A DNA stretch of 64,000 nucleotides from SHWB01 sp050246875 (lineage in GTDB: Bacteria > Pseudomonadota > Alphaproteobacteria > UBA6615), in NCBI GenBank assembly GCA_050246875.1, contig JBFWVF010000012.1, positions 1 through 64,000 on the forward strand, in the 5' to 3' direction. Below are positions 16,042 to 24,988 of this stretch, one piece after another; position 1 is the stretch's first letter, and the number at the start of each line of letters is the position of its first letter. The translations under genes were made by a program, and so were the position numbers. A model generated the notes under the pieces. It searched no databases. It worked only from the letters and a program-made list of their open reading frames with translations, and had not been told where the DNA came from.

Positions 16042-18584
16042 GCGGGCTCGCCGACTGGGCGCTGGCCGCGCGCCTCGCCCGGCGCGAGCTGCGCGGCGGC
16101 GTGCGCGGCTTCCGCCTGCTGGTCGCCTGCCTCGGTCTCGGTGTCGCCGCCATCACCGCCGTCGGCACGCTCGACGCGATGCTGGTGGCCGGCCTGCGCG
16201 ACGAGGCCCGTACTATCCTCGGCGGCGACGTCGCCGTCCGCCAGATCCACCAGCCTCCCGAGCCGGCGGTGCGCGACCTGCTCGCCGACGGCGGCACGGT
16301 CTCGGCGACGCGCGAACTGCGCGCCATGGCCCATGCCGGCGACGGCGCCCGCACGCTGGTCGAGATGAAGGCGGTCGACGCGGCATGGCCGCTCTACGGC
16401 ACCCTGGTGACGGCACCGGCCCTGCCGCGCGACGGCCTGCTGGCGCCCCGCGCGGCCGGCGACGGCGCCACGCTCTGGGGCGCCGCCATCGAGCCGGCCC
16501 TCGCCGACAAGCTCGCCGCCGGCATCGGCGACCGGCTGACCGTCGGCGCCGCGACGTTCGAAGTCCGCGCCCTCATCGAGCGCGAACCCGACCGGCTCGG
16601 CGGCGGCACCTTCCGCCTCGGCCCGCGCCTGCTGGCCAGCGCCGAGGCCCTCGACGCCACCGGCCTGATCCAGCCCGGCAGCCTCGTCTCGCACAGCCTG
16701 CGGGTGCGCCTGCCGCCGGGCAGCGACGCGGCGGCGCTGGCCGCGCGCCTCGACGACGGCTGGCCCGACGCGCCATGGCGCGTGCGGACCCCCGACGAAG
16801 CCTCGCCCGGCGTGACGCGGCTGGTCGGGCGCCTGTCGCTGTTCCTCGGGCTGGTCGGCCTCACCGCGCTCCTCATCGGCGGCGTCGGCGTCGCCAACGC
16901 CGTGACGGCGCACCTCGCGCGCAAGCCGGCGACGATCGCCACGCTGAAGTGCCTCGGCGCGCCGGCGACCCTGGTGTTCCGCGTCTACCTGCTGGAGACG
17001 CTGGCGATCGCCGGCCTCGGCCTCGCGCTCGGCCTCGTGCTCGGCGTCGGGGTGGCGCTCGCCGCGAGCCTGCTGCTGGGCGATCTGCTGCCGGTGGCGA
17101 TCGACCCTGCCCTGCTGCCATGGCCCGTGCTGCGCGCCGCGGTCTTCGGCCTGCTGACCGCGCTCGCCTTCGCCATCGTGCCGGTGGCGCGCGCGGCGCG
17201 GCTGTCGCCGGCGCTGCTGTTCCGCGCCGCCGCCGTGCCGCCCGCCGGGATGCCGCCGCGGGCCTATCTGGCAGCCGCGGCGCTGTGCGCCGCCGGACTC
17301 GCCGCGCTCGCCATCGTCGCAGCGCCGGATGCGCGCTTCGCCGCCTTCTTCGTCGCCGGAGCCGCCGCCGCCTTCCTCGTCCTGCGCCTCGCCGCCGTCG
17401 GCGTGGCGGCGCTCGCCCGGCGCTGGTCGCCGTCCGAGCGGCCGCTGCTGCGGCTCGGCATCGCCGCGCTCTACCGCCCCGGCGCGGCAACAGCGCCGGT
17501 CATCGTCTCGCTCGGCCTCGGCCTCGCCGTGCTGGTCGCGGTGGTCACCGTCGAGGGCAACCTCGCGCGCCAGTTCCGCGAGGAATTGCCCGAGACGGCG
17601 CCGGCCTTCTTCTTCCTCGACATCCAGCCCGACCAGCTCGTGCGCTTTCGCACCATCGTCGCCGGCACGCCGGGAACGGGCGCGGTCGAGGACGTGCCGA
17701 TGCTGCGCGGCCGCATCGTCGAACTGAACGGGCGGCCGGCGGGCGAGGTGGAGATATCGCCCGACGCGCGCTGGGCGCTCGACGGCGACCGCGGCATCAC
17801 CTGGGCGGCGACGGCGCCGGAGAACTCGCCCGTGGTCGAAGGCACATGGTGGCCGGCGGACTACAGCGGCCCGCCGCTGGTCAGCGTCGAGGCCAACATC
17901 GCGCGCGGCCTCGGCCTCGGCGTCGGCGACACGCTGGCGGTCAACGTGCTCGGCCGCACCGTGCAGGCGCGGGTAGCAAGCCTGCGGAAGGTCGAGTGGA
18001 ACAGCCTCGCCATCAATTTCGTGATGATCTTCTCGCCCGGCCCGCTCGACGGCGCGCCGCGCATGCACGTGGCGATCGTCCATGCTGCGCCGGCGGCCGA
18101 GTCGCCGCTGGAACGGGCGGTGACGGACGCCTTCGCCAACATCAGCGCCGTGCGGGTGCGCGAGGCACTGGAGGAAGCGACGGCGCTTGCCGGACAGGTG
18201 GCGACGGGCGTGCGGGCCGCCGCCGCGACGGCACTGGTGGCCGGGACGCTGGTTCTCGCCGGCGCGCTGGCGGCAGGCGAACGGCGGCGGCTGGCCGACG
18301 GCGCCGTGCTCAAGGTGCTGGGCGCCCGCCGGCGCGACGTGCTGGCGGCATGGCTCGCCGAACTCGCCCTACTGGCGCTGGCTGCGGCGATCGTCGCCGG
18401 CATCGCCGGCACGCTGGCCGGCTGGGCGGTGACGACGCAGGTGCTGCGGCTGCCATGGACACTGCTGCCGGGCACCGTGCTCGCCACGCTCGCCATCGCC
18501 GTGCTGGCGACCGTGGCGCTCGGCCTCGCCGGCACGTGGCGGGCCCTCGGTGCCCCCGCCGCGCCCCTGCTGCGCGAGCCCTGA
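16038..18584 (+). CDS. ybbP: ABC transporter permease, FtsX-like (YbbP type)
   Basis: The 848-residue membrane protein has a TM segment near residue 30, a large periplasmic domain, three TM helices around 260-400, two central helices around 400-465, a second periplasmic domain and three C-terminal helices. This duplicated FtsX layout is that of YbbP. It is presumed to move a lipid or hydrophobic compound from the inner membrane with the preceding ATPase. The GTG start gives a GTGA overlap with that gene. Its substrate is unknown in the family. Confidence 0.88.
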   Translation: MSGLADWALAARLARRELRGGVRGFRLLVACLGLGVAAITAVGTLDAMLVAGLRDEARTILGGDVAVRQIHQPPEPAVRDLLADGGTVSATRELRAMAHAGDGARTLVEMKAVDAAWPLYGTLVTAPALPRDGLLAPRAAGDGATLWGAAIEPALADKLAAGIGDRLTVGAATFEVRALIEREPDRLGGGTFRLGPRLLASAEALDATGLIQPGSLVSHSLRVRLPPGSDAAALAARLDDGWPDAPWRVRTPDEASPGVTRLVGRLSLFLGLVGLTALLIGGVGVANAVTAHLARKPATIATLKCLGAPATLVFRVYLLETLAIAGLGLALGLVLGVGVALAASLLLGDLLPVAIDPALLPWPVLRAAVFGLLTALAFAIVPVARAARLSPALLFRAAAVPPAGMPPRAYLAAAALCAAGLAALAIVAAPDARFAAFFVAGAAAAFLVLRLAAVGVAALARRWSPSERPLLRLGIAALYRPGAATAPVIVSLGLGLAVLVAVVTVEGNLARQFREELPETAPAFFFLDIQPDQLVRFRTIVAGTPGTGAVEDVPMLRGRIVELNGRPAGEVEISPDARWALDGDRGITWAATAPENSPVVEGTWWPADYSGPPLVSVEANIARGLGLGVGDTLAVNVLGRTVQARVASLRKVEWNSLAINFVMIFSPGPLDGAPRMHVAIVHAAPAAESPLERAVTDAFANISAVRVREALEEATALAGQVATGVRAAAATALVAGTLVLAGALAAGERRRLADGAVLKVLGARRRDVLAAWLAELALLALAAAIVAGIAGTLAGWAVTTQVLRLPWTLLPGTVLATLAIAVLATVALGLAGTWRALGAPAAPLLREP

Positions 18585-18698
18585 AACACCCGCCGGCTGT
18601 TGAATCAGGCGCCGGCAAACCCCATATTGCGCCCCGTGGGGACTGCGATGGCCGCGCAGACAGACGGCCGCGCTCATTCAGACGAGACGAGGGACTTC

Positions 18699-19421
18699 AT
18701 GGCCAATCTCGAACCGCGCCCGATGACCCTGCGCGCCGGCAGCGCCACCGGCGCGGCGGTGGACGAGGGCCTGCGCGCCTACATGCTGCGCGTCTACAAC
18801 TACATGGCGACCGGGCTCGCCGTGACCGGGCTCGTTGCCTGGATCGTCGCCAACACGCCGGCCGTCTACAACGCCATCTTCGGCTCCGGCCTGATGTGGC
18901 TGTTCATCCTGGCGCCGATCGGCGTGGTGTTCTTCCTGTCGGCCCGCATCCACAAGATGAGCTTCGGCGCCGCCCAGGCGACCTACTGGATCTACGCCGC
19001 GCTGAACGGCATCGCCCTTTCGACGCTGTTCCTCGCCTACACCGGCAGCGACCTCGCGCGCGTGTTCTTCATCACCGCCGCCGCCTTTGCCGGCCTGTCG
19101 CTCTACGGCTACACGACGAAGCGCGACCTGTCGGGCTGGGGCTCGTTCCTGGTGATGGGCCTGATCGGCGTCATCATCGCCATGGTGGTGAACATCTTCG
19201 TCGAGTCGACGATGCTGCAGTTCGTCATTTCGGTGATCGGCGTCCTCGTGTTCGCCGGCCTCACCGCCTACGACACGCAGAAGATCAAGGAAATGTACGT
19301 CGAGGGCGACGGCACCGCCGTCATGGGCAAGAAGGCCATCTTCGGCGCCCTCAAGCTCTACCTCGACTTCCTCAACATGTTCGTCCTGCTACTGTACCTG
19401 TTCGGCGGTTCGCGCGAGTAG
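18699..19421 (+). CDS. Bax inhibitor-1/YccA family membrane protein
   Basis: The 240-residue protein has about seven TM helices and the C-terminal AYDTQKIKEMY motif with conserved acidic residues typical of the BI-1/YccA family, which are pH-sensitive channels or modulators of membrane proteases. The ATG at 18699, with GAGGGA upstream, is the usual start; an in-frame ATG at 18648 would add a tail without homologous features. A strong terminator follows at 19447, so the gene is a single unit. Confidence 0.88.
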   Translation: MANLEPRPMTLRAGSATGAAVDEGLRAYMLRVYNYMATGLAVTGLVAWIVANTPAVYNAIFGSGLMWLFILAPIGVVFFLSARIHKMSFGAAQATYWIYAALNGIALSTLFLAYTGSDLARVFFITAAAFAGLSLYGYTTKRDLSGWGSFLVMGLIGVIIAMVVNIFVESTMLQFVISVIGVLVFAGLTAYDTQKIKEMYVEGDGTAVMGKKAIFGALKLYLDFLNMFVLLLYLFGGSRE

Positions 19422-19446
19422 CGCCGCCGCAGCGTCCAACCGACCG

Positions 19447-19477
19447 GCGCCCGGAAGCCCTGCTTCCGGGCGCTTTT
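19447..19477 (+). terminator. Rho-independent terminator
   Basis: GCGCCCGGAAG (19447-19457) pairs perfectly with CTTCCGGGCGC (19463-19473) around the 5-base loop CCCTG, followed by TTTT. It ends the BI-1 gene and separates it from the SDR cluster. Confidence 0.88.
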
Positions 19478-19557
19478 CGTTTGCGCGGCATTTGCCTCCA
19501 CCGCCCGCCCCGCTAGGATCGCGCGGCGCCCCGGCAGAGGGCGGCACCGGGGTAGGA

Positions 19558-20346
19558 ATGGAACGTCTGGACCTCGATGGCAGGATCGCGCTGGTCACCG
19601 GCGCCGCGCGCGGCATCGGCCGGGCGACGGCGCTGGAGCTGGCGTGCGGCGGCGCCGTGCTGGCGCTGCACGGGCGCAGCACGGAGAGCCTCGCCGACAC
19701 CGTCGCCGCAATACGGGCGGCCGGCGGCGCCGTCGGCTCCCTCCACACCGCCGACCTCACCACGGCCGCCGCCGCGAGCGGCCTCGCGGACGAGGTGCTG
19801 GCGCGCCACGGTCACCTCGACATCCTGATCAACAATGCCGGCGCGCTGACCCTCGGCAGCCCGGCCGAACTGCCGCCGGACGAGCTGGCGCGCCTGCTCG
19901 CCGTCAACGTCGTCGCGCCCTGGGCACTGATGCGCGCCATGCTGCCGGCAATGCGGACGCGCGGTCGCGGCGTGATCGTCAACATCTCCTCGATCCGCTC
20001 GCGCCTGCCCGACCGCGGCTTCGGCGCCTATTGCGCGACCAAGGCCGGGCTGCTCGCCGTCACACAGTGCCTGCATCACGAACTGGCCGGCACCGGCGTG
20101 CGCGTCGTGGCACTGTCGCCCGGCCTCACCGCGACCGGCATGGCCGACGCCATCCACGCCTATTCCGGCCCGCAGGCCGGCACGGCGCCCGCCGACATCC
20201 CGCCGCCCGAGCGCCCGGCGCGCGTCATCGGCTGGCTCGCCACCGACGCGGCGGCCGATCTCGCCGGCGCCGACATCATCCTGCAGTTCGACGCCATCAC
20301 CCTGCGCGCCGGGCTCGAGACCGGCCTCGCGGAGCGCGCGGCATGA
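19558..20346 (+). CDS. SDR family oxidoreductase, tandem copy 1
   Basis: The 262-residue classical short-chain dehydrogenase has the cofactor motif TGAARGIG (15-22), the NNAG motif, a Ser in NISS and the catalytic YCATK pair. It probably reduces a keto group or oxidises an alcohol with NAD(P). The ATG at 19558 was preferred over an upstream in-frame start because SDR sequence begins right here. It is the first of four related SDR genes; its ATGA overlap with copy 2 shows cotranscription. Confidence 0.87.
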   Translation: MERLDLDGRIALVTGAARGIGRATALELACGGAVLALHGRSTESLADTVAAIRAAGGAVGSLHTADLTTAAAASGLADEVLARHGHLDILINNAGALTLGSPAELPPDELARLLAVNVVAPWALMRAMLPAMRTRGRGVIVNISSIRSRLPDRGFGAYCATKAGLLAVTQCLHHELAGTGVRVVALSPGLTATGMADAIHAYSGPQAGTAPADIPPPERPARVIGWLATDAAADLAGADIILQFDAITLRAGLETGLAERAA

Positions 20347-21125
20347 CCGCGCCCGCGTCCCTCGCCGGCAAGGTGGCGCTGGTCACCGGCGCCTCGCGCG
20401 GCATCGGCCGGGCGACGGCGGCCGAACTGGCGCGACGCGGCGCCGCCGTGGCCCTCGCCGCCACCGGCGAGGACGGCTGCGAGGACACGGCGGCGGCGAT
20501 CCGGCGGGAGGGCGGCACCGTCGCCTCGATTCACGGCGCGGACCTGTCCGACCCGCGCGCCGCGAGCGCGCTCGGCGCGGCGGTCCTCGCCAGCCACGGC
20601 CGCCTCGACATCCTCGTCAACAACGCCGGCGCCGCCGCCCTCGGCAGCCTCGACGTCGTGGCGCCGGCCGAGCTGGCCCGCGTGCTGGCGGTCAACGTGA
20701 CGGCGCCGTGGGCGCTGATGCGCGCGGTGCTCCCGTCGATGCAGGCGCGCAACGCCGGCATCGTCGTCAACCTGTGCAGCGCGCGCGCCCACCAGCCCGG
20801 CAGGGGCTACGGCGCATACTGCGCCTCCAAGGCCGCGCTGCTGCGGCTGACGCAGTGCCTGCACGCCGAACTGGCCGGCAGTGGCGTGCAGGTATTCGCC
20901 TTCTCGCCCGGCCTGACGCTGACCGACATGGTGCGGGCGATCTACGACCGCGCCGACGCGCCGATGGCGCTGCCGCTCGACGCCGTGCCGCCGCCCGAAC
21001 GGCCGGCGCGGGTGATCGCGTGGCTCGCCTCGGGCGAAGCGGCCGACCTTGCCGGGCGCGACATCGCCATCCAGTTCAACGACATCACACGGCGCGCCGG
21101 GCTCGAGACCGGCGCGGGGGGATAG
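20343..21125 (+). CDS. SDR family oxidoreductase, tandem copy 2
   Basis: The 260-residue protein has TGASRGIG, NNAG and YCASK motifs and is clearly paralogous to copies 1 and 3, sharing the C-terminal PPPERPARVI-WLA block and the final RAGLETG. The segment between the SDR core and the end is specific to this set and may shape a common substrate pocket. The substrate is unknown. It starts with an ATGA overlap on copy 1. Confidence 0.87.
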   Translation: MTAPASLAGKVALVTGASRGIGRATAAELARRGAAVALAATGEDGCEDTAAAIRREGGTVASIHGADLSDPRAASALGAAVLASHGRLDILVNNAGAAALGSLDVVAPAELARVLAVNVTAPWALMRAVLPSMQARNAGIVVNLCSARAHQPGRGYGAYCASKAALLRLTQCLHAELAGSGVQVFAFSPGLTLTDMVRAIYDRADAPMALPLDAVPPPERPARVIAWLASGEAADLAGRDIAIQFNDITRRAGLETGAGG

Positions 21126-21131
21126 GTTGTC

Positions 21132-21908
21132 ATGGTGCTGAAACCGGATGCGCTCGCCGGCAAGCTCGCCGTCGTCACCGGCGGCTCGCGCGGTATCGGC
21201 CGCGCGGCGGCGATCGAGATGGCGAAGGCCGGCGCGAAGCTGGTGCTGACGGCGCGCACGGCGGCGGCCTGCGAGGCAGCGGCCGAGGCGGTGCGCGCGG
21301 CCGGCGGCGCGGTCGCCTCGCTGCACGGCTTCGACGTCGCCGACGTCGCCGCGACCGAGGCCTTCGCCGCCGAGGTGCAGCGGCGCCACGGCGCGGTCGA
21401 CATCCTCGTCAACAACGCCGGCGTCGGCACGCTCGGCACCGTCGAGGCCATGGCGCCCGAGGAACTGGAGCGCATGCTGGCGATCAACGTCGTCGGGCCC
21501 TACACGCTGATCCGCGCCCTTCTGCCGGCGATGCTGGCGCGCAAGGCCGGTGTCATCATCAACATCACCAGCGCGCGGGCCAACATGCCGGCGGCCGGCT
21601 ACGGCGCCTACTGCGCCTCCAAGGCCGGGCTGATGGCGCTCGGCCGCTGCCTCGCGCTCGAACTCGACGGCACCGGCGTCCGCATGGTCGGCTTCTCGCC
21701 CGGCTTCACGGCGACCGACATGCTCGACGACCTCTACAGCCCGCAGAACGTTCACCTCGCCGCCATCCCGGCCAGCGCCGCGCATCCGCCGCAGCGGCCG
21801 GCGCGCATCATCGCCTGGCTCGCCACCGACGCGGCCGCCGACCTCGCCGGCCGCGAGATCGGCATCCAGTGGAACGACATCACCCTGCGGGCCGGGCTCG
21901 AAGGGTAA
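21132..21908 (+). CDS. SDR family oxidoreductase, tandem copy 3
   Basis: The 258-residue enzyme has TGGSRGIG, NNAG, a catalytic Ser in NITS and YCASK. It starts six bases after copy 2 and is surely in the same transcript. Its C-terminal QWNDITLRAGLEG matches the ends of copies 1 and 2, indicating recent common descent. A 104-base gap separates it from copy 4. The reaction is NAD(P)-dependent alcohol/ketone interconversion by family; the substrate is not known. Confidence 0.87.
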   Translation: MVLKPDALAGKLAVVTGGSRGIGRAAAIEMAKAGAKLVLTARTAAACEAAAEAVRAAGGAVASLHGFDVADVAATEAFAAEVQRRHGAVDILVNNAGVGTLGTVEAMAPEELERMLAINVVGPYTLIRALLPAMLARKAGVIINITSARANMPAAGYGAYCASKAGLMALGRCLALELDGTGVRMVGFSPGFTATDMLDDLYSPQNVHLAAIPASAAHPPQRPARIIAWLATDAAADLAGREIGIQWNDITLRAGLEG

Positions 21909-22012
21909 AGGCTCAGTCCCTGAGCGCCGCGGCGGCACGGGCTGTCGGCCCGCCGCCGCTGCGGACATAGGCTTGCGCCGCGCCGGGCAGGACGCGGCAA
22001 GGAGGAGAAACC

Positions 22013-22834
22013 ATGGCCAACGCAACATCCCTCGCCGGCAAGGTCGCCATCCTCAGCGGCGGCAGCCGTGGCATCGGCGCCGCCGCCGCCATCGAAATGG
22101 CGAAGCGCGGCGCCGCCGTGATGGTGGCGGCGCGCAAGGCCGAATCCTGCGCCGAGACCGTCGCCGCCATCCGCGCCGCCGGCGGCAAGGCCGAGGCGGC
22201 GGCCTGCGAGGTGACCGACTATGCCGCCTGCACCGCCATGGTCGCGGCGACGGAGAAGAAGCTGGGGCCGGTCGACATCATTGTCGCCAACGCCGCCGCC
22301 ATCGACCCGGTCGCGCGCATCGCCGACAGCGACCCGGCGGAATGGGCACGCCACATCGACATCAACCTGACCGGCATCTACAACGTGGTGCGCGCCGCGC
22401 TGCCGGCGATGCTGGCGCGCAACAGCGGCACCATCGTCGCCATGAGCACCGGCGCGGCGACCAGCGCGCGCACCGGCATCAGCCCCTACTGCGCCTCCAA
22501 GGCCGGCGCCCTCATGTTCCACCAGTGCCTCGAACTGGAACTGCGCGACACCGGCATCGACTGCTACGCCTTCGCGCCGGGCATGGTCGACACGCACATG
22601 CATGTGCGCATGCGCGCCGAGCAGATCAACGAGTTGTCCTTCGTGCCGCGCGAGAACCTGCAGCCGGTCGAGGCGCCGGCCAGCATCATCGCCTGGCTCG
22701 CCAGCCCCGACGCGAAGGCGTGGCGTGGCAAGTTCATCATGTTCAACGATCAGGAAGTGCGCCAGCGCGCCGGCATCGGCGGCATGGCGGCGCCGGCGAC
22801 GCCATCCTCCGGCCCGCAGCCCAAGCGCGCCTAG
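22013..22834 (+). CDS. SDR family oxidoreductase, tandem copy 4 (divergent)
   Basis: The 273-residue SDR has the cofactor loop SGGSRGIG and the YCASK catalytic pair, but the usual NNAG is altered to VANAAA, and the catalytic Ser region reads MSTGAA. The C-terminal P-E-R-P segment of the other copies is replaced. It begins after a strong AAGGAGGAG ribosome site. Divergence suggests a different substrate from copies 1-3. The gene is convergent with the small gene at 22838, only three bases apart. Confidence 0.85.
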   Translation: MANATSLAGKVAILSGGSRGIGAAAAIEMAKRGAAVMVAARKAESCAETVAAIRAAGGKAEAAACEVTDYAACTAMVAATEKKLGPVDIIVANAAAIDPVARIADSDPAEWARHIDINLTGIYNVVRAALPAMLARNSGTIVAMSTGAATSARTGISPYCASKAGALMFHQCLELELRDTGIDCYAFAPGMVDTHMHVRMRAEQINELSFVPRENLQPVEAPASIIAWLASPDAKAWRGKFIMFNDQEVRQRAGIGGMAAPATPSSGPQPKRA

Positions 22835-22837
22835 CTA

Positions 22838-23098
22838 CTACCCACGGCGGAAGCCCAGCGTCTTCACGCGGATGCCGTCGATTCTCGTCAGGTAGGCGAG
22901 GAAGACCTGCGGACGCGCGAAGGGCAGGCTGATGCGCGCGGCGCTGCCGTCGACCTGGACCGGCTGCAGCGCGCCGTCCGCCGTCCAGCCATAGAGCATG
23001 ACGCGGCCGTCGGGCGGCGCGATGGCGACGGAGACGATGATCTCCGTCGTCCCTGCGGGCGCCGACAGCGCGATCTCGCTGTCGTACGCGACCGGCAC
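22838..23098 (-). CDS. Hypothetical small beta-rich protein
   Basis: This 86-residue frame ends next to the fourth SDR and lies just downstream of the ThDP enzyme. The sequence alternates hydrophobic residues (EIIVSVAIAPPDG, RVMLYGW) in a beta-sandwich-like way and has no recognised motif. The start is uncertain: a GTG at 23098 is used here, while a TTG at 23110 lies only five bases past the stop of the upstream gene. It may be an accessory to that enzyme. It is real on codon pattern and position, but no function is claimed. Confidence 0.45.
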   Translation of the reverse strand: MPVAYDSEIALSAPAGTTEIIVSVAIAPPDGRVMLYGWTADGALQPVQVDGSAARISLPFARPQVFLAYLTRIDGIRVKTLGFRRG

Positions 23099-23115
23099 GT
23101 CGCCGCCCAACGGGG

Positions 23116-24795
23116 CTACCCCGTCACGGCCAGCGGCGCCATCGCCTCGATGTCGCTGACGGCGTCGATGATGACCGGGCGCTTCATGGCGATGGCCTTC
23201 TCCAGCGCCGGGGCGAAGTCGGACGGCTTCTCGACTCGCAGGCCGACGGCGCCCATGTTCTCGGCGATCTGCGCGAAATTGGTGTCGCGGAAGGTCCACA
23301 GCGAACGCGCGTAGTCGGTCTGCGTGCCGTCCCAGGCGCGGTCGAAGCCGCGCTTGGACTGGTTGCCGCCGGCGTTGTTGTTGACCACCGTGACCGAGTT
23401 GATGCCCATCCGCACCGCCGTCTCGATCTCGCTGAGATGATACCAGAAGGCGCTGTCGCCGTTGAAGACGACGACGGGACGGTCCGGCGCCGCGCACTTG
23501 GCGCCGAGGCCGGCGGAGAACGACCAGCCGAGATGGCCGGCCGAGCGGATGTAGCTCTGGTCGGGCGACGAGAGATCGTACATGCCGCCCATCCACATGC
23601 CTGAATGGCCGGTGTCGGCGAGCACGATGGCATCCGACGGAAGGTTCTTCGACAGCTCGTGGCAGATGCGCTCCGGCCGCATCGGCTGGGCGTCGGATTC
23701 GAGCAGCGGCTTGTACTTGCCGCGCCACTCCGCGACGAAGGCCTGGGCCTGCGCCACCCACGCCTTGCGGCGGCTGGCCGAGGCGCCGTTGGTCATCGCC
23801 GCCATACGCGACAGCGCCACCTTGGCGTCGCCCAGCACGGCCGCCGACAGCGGGTAGTTGCGGCCCAGCTCCTCGCCGTTGATGTCGAGCTGGACGGCCT
23901 TCACGCCCGGCTTCGGCACGGCCCAGAAATGCGTGACCATGCCGCCGGTGGACGTGCCGGCGAAGAACACGAGGTCGGCCGCCGCCACCGTGCGGTTGGC
24001 GCTCTCGCGCGAATAGGTGCCGACGACGCCGACCGACAGCGGATGGGTGCCCGGGATCGAGTCCTTGCCGTTGAGCGAGGTCGCCACCGGGATCTGCAGC
24101 CGCTCGGCCAGCGCCACGAGGTCGCGCCCGGCCTGCGAATGGCGGATGCCGCCGCCGGCGACGATGACCGGCCGCTCGGCCGCCTCGAGCAGCGCCAGCG
24201 CCTTGCGCAGCTGGTCCTCGGCCGGCTCGGGCCGCAGCGGCGGCACGGCGGCGAACATGCTGTCGACCAGCGGCTCCATGTCGGCTTCCTCCAGCTCCAT
24301 CTGGCCCTCGTTGCCGCGAAGCTGGAGATGGACGGGGCCCGGCGTGCCGGAGACGGCGACGCGGAAGGCGGTGCGCAGCAGGTCGGGAATGCGCGAGACG
24401 TCGTCGATGGTGGCGTTGAACTTCGTCACCTTGTCGAAGGAGGGAACGTCGTCGACCTCCTGGTAGTTGCCGCGGAAGGTCCAGCGCGGGTCACGGCCGC
24501 CGGTCAGCGCGAGCACCGGCACCTTCGCCAGCCAGGCGTCGCGCAGGCCGGCGGCGAGGTTCATGGCGCCGATGATCTGCGCGCCGCAGACGCCGACCTT
24601 GCCCGAGGCGCGGGCGTAGCCGTCGGCCATGTAGGCCGCCGAGGCCTCGCCGTGGGTCTGGATCGAGACGATGTCGGTGCGCTTCTCCATCTCCATCATG
24701 GCCTTGCGCATGATCGCCGGGACCATGAAGAAATGGGTGACGCCGTAGCCTTGGAGCATCTCGGCCAGGACGCGCGCGCCGGTCATCTTCGCCAT
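23116..24795 (-). CDS. ThDP-dependent enzyme (acetolactate synthase/decarboxylase-like)
   Basis: The 559-residue enzyme has the three-domain thiamine diphosphate fold: N-terminal PYR domain with activating Glu50 in THGEAS, a central domain, and a C-terminal PP domain with the metal/ThDP motif starting at GDS 446-448 and ending near NNNAGGNQ. It should decarboxylate or ligate a 2-keto acid. It lacks any acetolactate synthase regulatory subunit nearby, so a catabolic decarboxylase or lyase is more likely. The ATG at 24795 follows a GGGGAGAG site. It is upstream of the small gene at 22838. Confidence 0.85.
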   Translation of the reverse strand: MAKMTGARVLAEMLQGYGVTHFFMVPAIMRKAMMEMEKRTDIVSIQTHGEASAAYMADGYARASGKVGVCGAQIIGAMNLAAGLRDAWLAKVPVLALTGGRDPRWTFRGNYQEVDDVPSFDKVTKFNATIDDVSRIPDLLRTAFRVAVSGTPGPVHLQLRGNEGQMELEEADMEPLVDSMFAAVPPLRPEPAEDQLRKALALLEAAERPVIVAGGGIRHSQAGRDLVALAERLQIPVATSLNGKDSIPGTHPLSVGVVGTYSRESANRTVAAADLVFFAGTSTGGMVTHFWAVPKPGVKAVQLDINGEELGRNYPLSAAVLGDAKVALSRMAAMTNGASASRRKAWVAQAQAFVAEWRGKYKPLLESDAQPMRPERICHELSKNLPSDAIVLADTGHSGMWMGGMYDLSSPDQSYIRSAGHLGWSFSAGLGAKCAAPDRPVVVFNGDSAFWYHLSEIETAVRMGINSVTVVNNNAGGNQSKRGFDRAWDGTQTDYARSLWTFRDTNFAQIAENMGAVGLRVEKPSDFAPALEKAIAMKRPVIIDAVSDIEAMAPLAVTG

Positions 24796-24930
24796 CGTTC
24801 TCTCCCCAATCGAATGCTTGGGCCGCCGCATTGCATGCCGCGGCGGCCGTGCTGCCTTAGACCTTCGGGCCGCTGCCCACAACCGGCAAGCGGGCATGGC
24901 TGCCGTCACCCGGCCCGCTGGCGCTCGTCA

Positions 24931-24956
24931 CCCTCTCCTCCGGAGGGAGGAGAGGG
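24931..24956. repeat. Interspersed palindrome (same stem as at 2640)
   Basis: CCCTCTCCTCC (24931-24941) pairs with GGAGGAGAGGG (24946-24956) around a GGAG loop. The stem is identical to that at 2640-2665, and the flank GGGGTGAGGAGGGTCAGCGCGG resembles bases near 2580-2606. It sits in the 193-base gap between the ThDP enzyme and the first cyclase, which has no gene. Confidence 0.65.
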
Positions 24957-24988
24957 CCGGGGTGAGGAGGGTCAGCGCGGAGGCAAGC

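Noticed and set aside
15827..19516. A 1229-codon plus-strand frame across the ABC permease and BI-1 genes
   Set aside because: It is out of frame with clear FtsX-type and BI-1 proteins and crosses the terminator at 19447; composition is Arg/Pro-rich noise.
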